From Bacteroidetes bacterium UBA1941 (lineage in GTDB: Bacteria > Bacteroidota > Bacteroidia > Chitinophagales > LD1): a DNA stretch of 64,000 bases. The translations under genes and the position numbers were made by a program. Location: the NCBI GenBank assembly GCA_002336805.1, contig DDEZ01000002.1, positions 124,001-188,000 of the forward strand, given 5' to 3'. Every line of letters starts with the position of its first letter. Position 1 is the first letter of the stretch. This document shows, piece by piece, positions 34,385 to 41,349 of this stretch. The notes beneath the pieces are model-generated. The model did no database searches, was not told where the DNA came from, and was given only the letters and a program-made list of their open reading frames with translations.

Positions 34385-35097
34385 AAGCACTTACAGCCAA
34401 GTATTCAAAAGAGACAGTTATTGTCAACCTTGCTGCCACAACGCCGCATCCGTTCACTCTAAAGGTGTATGATGCCAGCAACATCCACGATCTGGCCGAT
34501 AAAATTGAGGCCTTCGGTGGACTCATAAATAATCCCATTGCAATTGGCCCGGATGACCAGGGTGTCTATACCATAGTTGCGGGACGGCGCCGTACAGAGG
34601 CGGCCTCTTATCTGGGCTGGGACCAGATTGCCCTTGATGTTATTAAAGGGTTGCCAGCGGAAGACGAGCATTTATTCATACTCGAGTCCAACAATCAGCG
34701 AGTCAAAACCCCAGTCGAATTTTTCAAGGAAATCAAGGAGTATGAAAAGGAGCTTACCAAACGGCAGGGCCAAAGACCTCAACCGGACTCTGAGGAACCA
34801 TACAATCAACGAAAGGAAATCAGCAAGAGGATGAAAGTTGCGGAAAGCTTGGTAAGAGACCTTAAAACTGTCGGCGAGGCACCTAACGGTCTTGAACTAC
34901 TGGCGAGCATAGATGGTAAGATAAATACTGTCACCAGCCTGGCAAGCAAAATCAGGAAATCCAGTAAGCAGTTAGATTTCTCTCATCTGCAACCAGTGAC
35001 CGAGATAAGCCTGGACCCCCTTCCGTGCCCATGCTGCGGTATCTCTCCTACACCACGAGTTATCGTTATCAACGGCACTCTTCAGATAGCAGCATAA
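34381..35097 (+). CDS. ParB/Srx-like domain protein
   Basis: A 238-residue protein with a ParB N-terminal-like fold. IHDLADKIEAFGGLINNPIAI is followed by YTIVAGRRRTEAASYLGWDQI (about 62-85), the GRRR-x-EA box of ParB/sulfiredoxin-type nucleotide-binding domains. A helical middle with a possible HTH (EISKRMKVAESLVRDL, about 145-160) comes next. The C-terminus holds a CPCCG knuckle near 217. It is shorter than chromosomal ParB and no ParA is adjacent. It may help maintain the element or steer the methyltransferase encoded 91 bases downstream. Confidence 0.8.
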   Translation: MKALTAKYSKETVIVNLAATTPHPFTLKVYDASNIHDLADKIEAFGGLINNPIAIGPDDQGVYTIVAGRRRTEAASYLGWDQIALDVIKGLPAEDEHLFILESNNQRVKTPVEFFKEIKEYEKELTKRQGQRPQPDSEEPYNQRKEISKRMKVAESLVRDLKTVGEAPNGLELLASIDGKINTVTSLASKIRKSSKQLDFSHLQPVTEISLDPLPCPCCGISPTPRVIVINGTLQIAA

Positions 35098-35188
35098 TCT
35101 AAACACATGAAAAAATTTATAAGAGCTCCATAGCGGGTCAGGGAAACCTATGTCAATTAAAATTTATTAATCATCAAAAAGCTAACAA

Positions 35189-36208
35189 ATGACATCTTTA
35201 AATACAGCAAAAAAAACTACAGCAATAATCTATGAGTTTATCATAAGTCTAATATCAGCCTCCGTACCTACGTGCATCACATTGTTTGCAGGTGTAGGAG
35301 GAAGTTCTCTCGGCGCGCAAATGGCGGGCTTCAAGGAACTACTGGCAATCGACCATGACCCGGTGGCACAACGGAACTTTGGGCTAAATTTCAAGGGCGA
35401 GCACCATGTCCCGTACTGGTGCTACGATATCTGGGAAATCAGCCCGATAGATGTTCTCAGAAAGGCTCTCATTGCTGCGGGAGAGCTCTGCGTCCTTATA
35501 ATCACAGCGCCGTGTCAGGGCTTTTCACTGGCAACGGGCAAATTTAACCCATTAGACTCTCGCAATGCTTTATTCCTCAGGGGCATTGAGTTCGTCGCAG
35601 GTATTAAGCCTATGGTTGCAATATTTGAGAATGTGCCCGGTATGTTTCACAAATATCATACACTTATCATGAATGAGATCAAATCGCGATTAAGGGAAGA
35701 TCTCGGGCAGGATTATTATGTATTCTGTTTCCAACTGAATGCGCTATTTTTCCTTGTACCTTCCGACAGGGATCGCCTATTTTTCATCTGTATCAGGAAA
35801 GATATTTTCATGAAGAGGCCAATTATTACACCGGCAATAGATGATCCTACTCCAATGACTATCGGCAACATTGCTCCGTCGATCCAACAGATACAGTTCG
35901 GCCAGAGTAAGAAAATCGACCGTTTCCCTAACGAGTTTATGCCTACTATCACCGCTACTGAAGGTATTAAATACCTTGAAGGAGGCAAGTGGTATAAGCT
36001 GGCGGAGAATGAAGAGTATCTTCGTAAATTTCAATCATTCCCAGATAGCTTCGTGCTTGAGGGTACAAACGCGCAGAAATGCAAACTGATTGGAAACGCA
36101 GTACCGCCAAATCTCATGGCCCATGTACTAAAGTATATCAAGCATGATATACTCTGTTTCCCTGCCGAGGTTTGCACAATGCAAGAACAAGTTGTTACCG
36201 AAGCGTAA
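35189..36208 (+). CDS. DNA C5-cytosine methyltransferase, orphan
   Basis: A 339-residue 5-methylcytosine methyltransferase. Motif I is TLFAGVGGSSLGAQMAG (residues 31-47). The catalytic loop is TAPCQGFS at 106-113 (Cys109), in place of the usual GPPCQ. Motif VI is FENVPG at 146-151, motif VIII PSDRDRLFFIC near 194, and motif X LIGNAVPPN near the end. No restriction enzyme gene adjoins it, so it probably protects the element or regulates. A terminator follows at 36234. Confidence 0.9.
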   Translation: MTSLNTAKKTTAIIYEFIISLISASVPTCITLFAGVGGSSLGAQMAGFKELLAIDHDPVAQRNFGLNFKGEHHVPYWCYDIWEISPIDVLRKALIAAGELCVLIITAPCQGFSLATGKFNPLDSRNALFLRGIEFVAGIKPMVAIFENVPGMFHKYHTLIMNEIKSRLREDLGQDYYVFCFQLNALFFLVPSDRDRLFFICIRKDIFMKRPIITPAIDDPTPMTIGNIAPSIQQIQFGQSKKIDRFPNEFMPTITATEGIKYLEGGKWYKLAENEEYLRKFQSFPDSFVLEGTNAQKCKLIGNAVPPNLMAHVLKYIKHDILCFPAEVCTMQEQVVTEA

Positions 36209-36233
36209 CATCTAAAATTGGGATAGAACTAAT

Positions 36234-36260
36234 AGCCGGCCATTGCCGGCTTTTTAGTTT
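36234..36260 (+). terminator. Terminator of the ParB-methyltransferase operon
   Basis: Stem AGCCGGC / GCCGGCT with loop CATT, followed by TTTTAGTTTTG. It lies 26 bases past the methyltransferase stop. Confidence 0.85.
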
Positions 36261-36348
36261 TGTCGTGAGCGATATTATCAGATTTCTTTCAGCAGTTCCT
36301 CAGTCAAGAATTGAGCTCGAAGCAGCTATTGATCGAAGTATATACATC

Positions 36349-36585
36349 ATGGAAATCATAAGCCAGGATGTTGTGCGAAAAATAGTAGCCGCCCATAAAG
36401 GAGGGGAGTATGCTCAGGTAATCAATCAGCTTAAACCCGGTGAAGCACTCCGCATATCACACAAAGATTTCAAAATCAGATACGACACTCCTCTAACCCA
36501 GTATTTTCTGGGCAAGTTCAATAGGAACGGCAAAACCATAAGCTGTCTAAAATATGGAGACTACTACTATATTATTAAGCTATAG
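36349..36585 (+). CDS. Small hypothetical protein
   Basis: A 78-residue soluble protein from the ATG at 36349 (MEIISQDVVRKIVAAHKGGE). The frame is open upstream, but that part crosses the methyltransferase end and its terminator. The C-terminal half looks beta-rich (TISCLKYGDYYYIIKL). No family is recognised. It is convergent with the gene at 36641. Confidence 0.55.
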   Translation: MEIISQDVVRKIVAAHKGGEYAQVINQLKPGEALRISHKDFKIRYDTPLTQYFLGKFNRNGKTISCLKYGDYYYIIKL

Positions 36586-36640
36586 CTGACAGAGGTCGCA
36601 CCTTTGCGAATCATTCATGAACGATGCATCAGTCTCGATC

Positions 36641-38053
36641 TCATACTTTTTGGGTTTGAGCAACCTCCCAGGGAGTTTTACTAAGTATGTCAGATCTGAT
36701 CAGAGGCGCATTGACATTAAATGAAGAAAAGCTTTCTGCTATTATCTTACGTGTTTTCTCTTCATCATCCGGCAGGATGATAAAGGCGTCATGCACAGTC
36801 AGGAATGGCCCGATCCCGGCTGTCAGCATCGCCGGGACAATATGTTTGAAGACCATCCTGCTTTCGAGCCTCTGCATGAGAGCAGGAACGATCTTGTGGC
36901 TGTCATTGTAGGATTTTGATTTGAGGCTTGGCGGCTTGATGATTGCCCGTAGTTCTGGTAGCACATTTTCATCCAGCTCTTTAATCGCATCAGCGAGTGC
37001 CACTACGCTTGGAAAGTACCGCTTGAACCGCGCCCTGAAGTCTCGTACTGCTGCTGAACCCGGTCTTTTCTTGGCAAACAATACAGATTTGAATAAAAGA
37101 GTCTTGATCTCGTCTTTTGTAATGTTTGTGCCCTCGGTAAAATACTGGTAGAGCCGGCCTTCGCTGCAAAGCTGTTTATACAGTTTAAAGTCCGGCTGCT
37201 GTACTATCTCTTTGATCACTGGAAGTATGGGTAAGAACTCTGGAGCAAGCTCACTGATAAGCTCGCCGTCGCCAAGGATGGAACTGAAAAACGGCTGTGA
37301 GTTGGCAAAGTCCAGAAGAACCAGAGGTGTGCCCTCTCTGCCTTTGAACCTCAGTCTGTTTCTGTAGCGTTTAGAAAGGGTTGTATAAGGCGTATGATAG
37401 CGATTTCCAAATTCGCACACGCTATTCCAGAAGATATTTCCATTATACAACTGTTCAAAATAAAACTCTCCGAGATCAGAACTGACCCGATCAAAGTCCG
37501 TTTCCTCCCAGACGATCTCTTCTGTAAACTCTTTTAATTTCTGGAACAAGGGCCTCATTGACAGGTCTATTCTGTCAGGTACACCGACAATCTCCCGCCT
37601 GTGATTGTCGCGGCAGTGGAGAATTGACTTTATTGTCCGGTTATCCGATATTACCTCGGCTCTGAAAGGGATGTCGCCTTCAATATGTGCGGGGACGACC
37701 CAGCGAAACAAGGTGCAATGGTCACCTGCACGGTACAAGCCATTACCATTAACACTTCTATGCCTGCGGATTACATCGTGGGACTCGAGGAGCCTCACAT
37801 ACCCCGCGTAATGCTTGGTGCCTACTTCTTTTAATAACTCGGCGCTGACCGCGAAGTAGCCCTTTTTTCTTCTTATGGCCTCATGACTGTCTGCTTTACG
37901 GATATGTTTGTCCTTGATCCAGGCGAGGAAGAATTGATGTATAACGGCTCGTAGCCGGTCCGGTTGCATCGAAGTGTCCTTGATCAATGTTTCTACGCGC
38001 GGCAGCCAAGCCGGTATACGTACATTCAGCAGCTTCTTTTTTTGAGATTTCAT
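36641..38053 (-). CDS. Possible polymerase-palm protein (family A/T7 RNAP-like), uncharacterised
   Basis: A 470-residue protein. The N-terminus (about 10-110) looks like a winged helix. From about 215 the order of motifs recalls family A DNA polymerases and single-subunit RNA polymerases. GNRYHTPYTTLSKRYRNRL is followed by motif-A-like PLVLLDFANSQPFF (Asp248, Gln253). A Lys-bearing helix comes next (DEIKTLLFKSVLFAKKR, 314-330), then a FKRYFPSVV block, QRLESRMVFKHIV, and a motif-C-like FLTVHDAFIILPDD (His421, Asp422). No exonuclease domain is seen. The polymerase idea is my inference from motif order. It lies beside a repeat-rich non-coding stretch and a Pol-beta-type gene. Confidence 0.6.
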   Translation of the reverse strand: MKSQKKKLLNVRIPAWLPRVETLIKDTSMQPDRLRAVIHQFFLAWIKDKHIRKADSHEAIRRKKGYFAVSAELLKEVGTKHYAGYVRLLESHDVIRRHRSVNGNGLYRAGDHCTLFRWVVPAHIEGDIPFRAEVISDNRTIKSILHCRDNHRREIVGVPDRIDLSMRPLFQKLKEFTEEIVWEETDFDRVSSDLGEFYFEQLYNGNIFWNSVCEFGNRYHTPYTTLSKRYRNRLRFKGREGTPLVLLDFANSQPFFSSILGDGELISELAPEFLPILPVIKEIVQQPDFKLYKQLCSEGRLYQYFTEGTNITKDEIKTLLFKSVLFAKKRPGSAAVRDFRARFKRYFPSVVALADAIKELDENVLPELRAIIKPPSLKSKSYNDSHKIVPALMQRLESRMVFKHIVPAMLTAGIGPFLTVHDAFIILPDDEEKTRKIIAESFSSFNVNAPLIRSDILSKTPWEVAQTQKV

Positions 38054-38403
38054 AGTAATAATATGGCGGCAGGATCAAAAAGGTGCGACATAATAGAAGC
38101 TTTCAGGGATTGGGTCGGCCATTAGTATTACGGGACTTTAGCGCGCTTATACAGGATTAACGAGTCTGACGCGCCTTAACGAGGCCAGCTACCGCTACTC
38201 AGAGTGAAACGGAGAATAAAGGTTATCCAGAGCTGAGCAGAGGCCTTTACTGGCCTTTACTCTCCGGATCACCTGATCTGAATAGCCTTAACTGAAGAAT
38301 CACGCGCAGGCCAGCCCTCTATCAGCTTCGTTTTACCTGTCTGACGCCTTTATACTGTCAGAGCAGATCGGCGCGTCTGGACTGCCACCGGATCGCTTCT
38401 AAG
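38054..38403. other. Repeat-rich non-coding region, possible origin
   Basis: About 350 bases without a gene, more GC-rich than its surroundings. It has a perfect 10-bp tandem repeat GGCCTTTACT (38242-38251 and 38252-38261) and TTAACGAG at 38157-38164 and 38176-38183. It also has GTCTGACGC near 38164 and 38339, and CCGGATC near 38264 and 38388. Its position between a polymerase-like gene and a small coiled-coil gene suggests an origin of replication or transfer. This is inferred only. Confidence 0.4.
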
Positions 38404-38424
38404 CTGTATACTCGTGTAATACAG
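38404..38424 (+). promoter_or_regulatory. 21-bp dyad before the coiled-coil gene
   Basis: Arms CTGTAT and ATACAG around ACTCGTGTA, ending two bases before the ATG at 38427. The placement over the ribosome-binding region suggests an operator or an RNA hairpin controlling translation. Confidence 0.45.
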
Positions 38425-38426
38425 TT

Positions 38427-38621
38427 ATGGCCCGTAAAATTCCAAGAGCGGTTTTAGAAGACATTCTTTGGCTTCAGTCTGAGAAGATCACTGAGCTGGC
38501 CGAGTCTGTCCGTTTGCTGCGGCTCCAGAACCGCCTGCTTGAGGAGCGCAACGAACAGCTAAAAATGATCTGCGGTTTGAAACCGCCCCTGCGAAAATAC
38601 AGGCGGGTCACGTCTGACTGA
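38427..38621 (+). CDS. Small coiled-coil protein
   Basis: A 64-residue basic protein. Residues about 10-48 form a strong heptad-type helix (LWLQSEKITELAESVRLLRL, then QNRLLEERNEQLKM), followed by a basic tail (RKYRRV). It probably dimerises. No family is recognised. A dyad lies directly before its ATG, so it may be tightly regulated or bind its own promoter. Confidence 0.6.
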   Translation: MARKIPRAVLEDILWLQSEKITELAESVRLLRLQNRLLEERNEQLKMICGLKPPLRKYRRVTSD

Positions 38622-38637
38622 GTTAATGGCTGCCATC

Positions 38638-39222
38638 CTATTCCAGATGGCGGTTCTCAGGCTCGATCCATGTTACACCGAGCCAGTCGTAGAACTCTAT
38701 TTCGGATTTCCATAAAGGCGGCAGCTCGGGATCAGGAGATATACATTTCCATTCTCCATTGCCTTTATCCTGGCATTCGGTCTCGCGCCTGAGCCCATCC
38801 TCAGTGCCGACCCATCCGCGACGGCGCCATGCCCTCGCTATAATTGCTTTGGAATATTCTGCCGAGCCGGTCCTGATAACGTATTGCCGGAAGTAGTCGG
38901 ATTCCTGCGGGATGAACAGATCGACTTTGAGACCGTCGTCCAGCCTGATTTGTACATAGCGTCCATCTTCTGGAGAGCCCTTGATTATCTCACCTAAAGA
39001 CTGTACGGTCTCTATAAAGGAGGTTATACGTCCACCTTTTAACGGTTCACCGAATAGGACACGTTTGACCTTGTGTTTCGGGATGCACATGATCTCGATG
39101 TCCTTTACCTCCGGTTTTTTTCGTCTGATCGAGCCGAGGATTTCTACTCTTTCAGTATGAGGCCTCAGCTTCTGCTGTATCTGCCTGGCGCGCTTCAGCG
39201 CGTATTGTAATTTCATCGTCAT
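38638..39222 (-). CDS. Stand-alone Pol-beta-type (PolX) nucleotidyltransferase
   Basis: A 194-residue protein matching the palm and end of family X polymerases. GSIRR is at 30-34, the metal-binding acids are D41 and E43 (KDIEIM), and the third acid is D101 (KVDLF). The RTGSAEYSKAIIARAWRRRG helix covers 117-136, and the closing EIEFYDWLGVTWIEPENR is at 174-191. The helix-hairpin-helix and 8-kDa domains of PolX and the PHP domain of bacterial PolX are missing. It could be a gap-filling polymerase or a nucleotidyltransferase of another type. It is convergent with the 64-aa gene. Confidence 0.82.
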   Translation of the reverse strand: MTMKLQYALKRARQIQQKLRPHTERVEILGSIRRKKPEVKDIEIMCIPKHKVKRVLFGEPLKGGRITSFIETVQSLGEIIKGSPEDGRYVQIRLDDGLKVDLFIPQESDYFRQYVIRTGSAEYSKAIIARAWRRRGWVGTEDGLRRETECQDKGNGEWKCISPDPELPPLWKSEIEFYDWLGVTWIEPENRHLE

Positions 39223-39467
39223 TAGATATTTTTTTTTGTTATTGTCCTTGCGCCTTGAGTAGCTTCTCCAGCGCAGCTACAGAGGCAGTATAGGAGATAA
39301 TTTACTCGCAAAGAATAGTGGTCCCTTTTTTAGAAAATAGGCTGAGCTTCTTGGAACTGGAGAAACTTATGGTGCAAGCCTGTAACCTTTCATCTCCGCA
39401 GGTATAAGATTGATGTTCATTGTTTGACTATGTGTTCCCAGGCCAGCGCTCGCTGGCCTGGGTTTTT
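39223..39467 (+). ncRNA. Possible untranslated transcript ending in a strong terminator
   Basis: No protein-coding frame on the plus strand leads into the terminator at 39437-39467, and the nearest plus-strand gene ends 800 bases upstream with an opposing gene between. A weak promoter (TTTG 39235-39238, TAGCTTCT 39260-39267) lies at the left end. A transcript of about 170-200 bases is plausible. It could be a small RNA or an antisense leader for the PolX-like gene. Evidence is indirect. Confidence 0.35.
39437..39467 (+). terminator. Very strong intrinsic terminator
   Basis: A perfect 12-bp GC-rich stem CCCAGGCCAGCG / CGCTGGCCTGGG with a two-base spacer (CT) and a TTTTT tail at 39463-39467. 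Only the plus strand has the T run. Confidence 0.88.
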
Positions 39468-39688
39468 ATGTCGGCATGAGACGCATTTCTAAGTAAGGGC
39501 TAAAGCAATCTTTGTCTTGAAGTACAAAAGTCTCTGGAAAAAAATGACAGGGTTTGGAAGCTTTTGCCCCCTAATGCTTCTGCATTTGAAATAATCGGCT
39601 ACACTTACCTGACACGGATGAAAGGAAGAAATGGGAGCCTACAATCCGATTATTAAACCAAGACCCATTCTTACAAAAAATTACTGAT
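39468..39688. other. Spacer before the 39689 gene
   Basis: About 220 bases with no gene or clear promoter. Confidence 0.4.
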
Positions 39689-40228
39689 ATGGAAAAAGCT
39701 GCCCCACTAATTAAAATTCATTTTACCGACGGACGATACGGTATGTTCAGCACGTTCAATAATTTCGATCCAAACTATGAAAGATTTGAACAGCTCACAA
39801 GGAAAAAATACCGAAAGAATAAATGTAAGTCGAAGGAGACACTTAGGATATTATCATCCGTACGAATTGAAGACGTAGATACTTTAGTGTTGGTGATGGT
39901 TCATGCTGAAATTATATTGATTGACGCATGGACAAAGATCTTCGGTGGCGGGATAACATTTCGTGATTCGGAGAATAATGATGCTACATTATACTTTAGC
40001 TCAAATGTTGGGAGCGGGATGCTACTCGCTAACGCATCACACGCCATACGGCATAGCTTAGGACTGAGTGATAATGACGATTTCATTCAGGAGGCAGTTT
40101 TGGATCCAGAGTCTCTTTTAAATAATCTTAAATATTGGGAACAGGTTGCAGCAACCAAGGAAAATTTTGGAAAGGCTATAAGCCTGCGAGATGTACAGGC
40201 AATTATCAAAAAGCATAACAAATTGTGA
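39689..40228 (+). CDS. Hypothetical protein
   Basis: A 179-residue soluble protein (MEKAAPLIKIHFTDGRYGMF). The N-terminal 60 residues look basic and mixed. A hydrophobic strand pair (DVDTLVLVMVHAEIILIDAW) lies near 63-82, and the C-terminal half is helical. There is no recognisable domain or catalytic motif. It is convergent with the serine recombinase gene. Codon use is AT-rich like the rest of the island. Confidence 0.65.
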   Translation: MEKAAPLIKIHFTDGRYGMFSTFNNFDPNYERFEQLTRKKYRKNKCKSKETLRILSSVRIEDVDTLVLVMVHAEIILIDAWTKIFGGGITFRDSENNDATLYFSSNVGSGMLLANASHAIRHSLGLSDNDDFIQEAVLDPESLLNNLKYWEQVAATKENFGKAISLRDVQAIIKKHNKL

Positions 40229-40245
40229 TCCTGGGCACCTTTACA

Positions 40246-40851
40246 TCACACAACTTGACTCATACATTTCTTGATTTTGCATACAGTATTTGGATGCACA
40301 CCCGCCAGCTTAGCGGCCTCGGTGCCTTTATATCCTTTCTTTAAATACTCAATTACTTTCTTGTTTTTATGCTTTGACAGGAAGGTTAGTATATCTTCTT
40401 TAGTATCCGATTTGCGGCCTTTATAAACCCCCCGAGCTTTTGCCAGTCGAATGCCTTCTGCTGTTCTCTCTTTGATCTGATTACGCTCCATCTCGGAGAC
40501 GGTTCCCAGAATTGATATTATAAGCTTGCTGATGGGGTTCTCTTTCCCGTCGGGTTGCAAGGTTCGCAAGCCTTGTGTTATGAAGTGAATGCAGATTTGC
40601 CGGTCGGTAAAGTACTTTATCGTATGAAGTACATCGAGCAGGTCCCGGCCCATTCTGTCAATGGAAATGACTGAGATAGTAATGTCACCTCTTTGAGCAT
40701 GTGCTATTATTTCTTTGCCACCTGGCCGGTCAAAGAATGGAATAGCGCCCGAGCATCTGTCCTCCACAATCAGATTGTAATCCTTCTCATTTATTTTCTG
40801 CCTGTCAGTGTTTTGGTCTACAGTAGAGACGCGCACGTATAGTATGTTCAT
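40246..40851 (-). CDS. Serine recombinase (resolvase/invertase family)
   Basis: A 201-residue small serine recombinase. The catalytic Ser is in YVRVSTVDQNTDRQ (Ser9). Other family motifs are the DRPGGKEI block, VISIDRMGRDLLDVL near 62-76, and GTVSEMERNQIKERTAEGIRLAK-type helix E from about 116. The C-terminal HTH is GTEAAKLAGVHPNTVCKIKK. It would resolve dimers or invert or move DNA. It stands next to the left end of the defence gene run and may have been involved in bringing it in. Confidence 0.93.
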   Translation of the reverse strand: MNILYVRVSTVDQNTDRQKINEKDYNLIVEDRCSGAIPFFDRPGGKEIIAHAQRGDITISVISIDRMGRDLLDVLHTIKYFTDRQICIHFITQGLRTLQPDGKENPISKLIISILGTVSEMERNQIKERTAEGIRLAKARGVYKGRKSDTKEDILTFLSKHKNKKVIEYLKKGYKGTEAAKLAGVHPNTVCKIKKCMSQVV

Positions 40852-41052
40852 GAATCACGATTTTAGTTGGGCCATAGTAGCGGCCAAATATTAGTGTACA
40901 AAGATGGTCGTAGGAACGACTTCCGAAACTTCTGACACTTTCTGACGCTCCTGGTAGAGATATAGTGAACCACAATTTGGGCTACAGGCTAAGTTTGTGT
41001 GAATGATAAAATAGTGGTCAGCTCATTTGCCCCAAATTCTTAATTTAGCTTA
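40852..41052. other. Spacer between resolvase and small ORF, possible res site
   Basis: About 200 bases. It holds TTCTGAC twice (in acttctgacactttctgacg near 40935), which might be part of a resolvase site. No dyad pair of res type was proved. Confidence 0.3.
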
Positions 41053-41340
41053 ATGGAGTTTACAGTAAAAACCTTTGCTCAATTAATGATACTCGTCCCA
41101 GATGTAGCTATCATTTTTGATGAAATCACAGCGGGAAAATTCAACATTGACAGCTACGAACTACAAGAGTATCCTCATAGAGCACAGCCAGATTTAGTGA
41201 AGGCAATGAATTTGGCCTACGATAAAGCGATGGACAACCACACATTGCTATCTTTATACGACAAACTTTCTTCTGCAAAAAATGAAGACCTATTTTGGGG
41301 TCTACTTAAGGAGAAAAATGAGCAACGGCGTAAATTATAG
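41053..41340 (+). CDS. Small hypothetical protein
   Basis: A 95-residue, mostly helical, acidic protein (MEFTVKTFAQLMILVPDVAI). It is convergent with the AIPR gene, with ten bases between the stops. No family is recognised. It marks the downstream edge of the defence gene run and could be unrelated to it. Confidence 0.55.
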   Translation: MEFTVKTFAQLMILVPDVAIIFDEITAGKFNIDSYELQEYPHRAQPDLVKAMNLAYDKAMDNHTLLSLYDKLSSAKNEDLFWGLLKEKNEQRRKL

Positions 41341-41349
41341 AATTAGATT

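Noticed and set aside
35189..36208. A second restriction-modification system with this methyltransferase
   Set aside because: No endonuclease-like gene lies beside it. The next gene is a 78-aa unknown beyond a terminator.
40852..41052. A full resolvase res site
   Set aside because: Only a short TTCTGAC direct repeat was found; the three dyad subsites expected of res were not.
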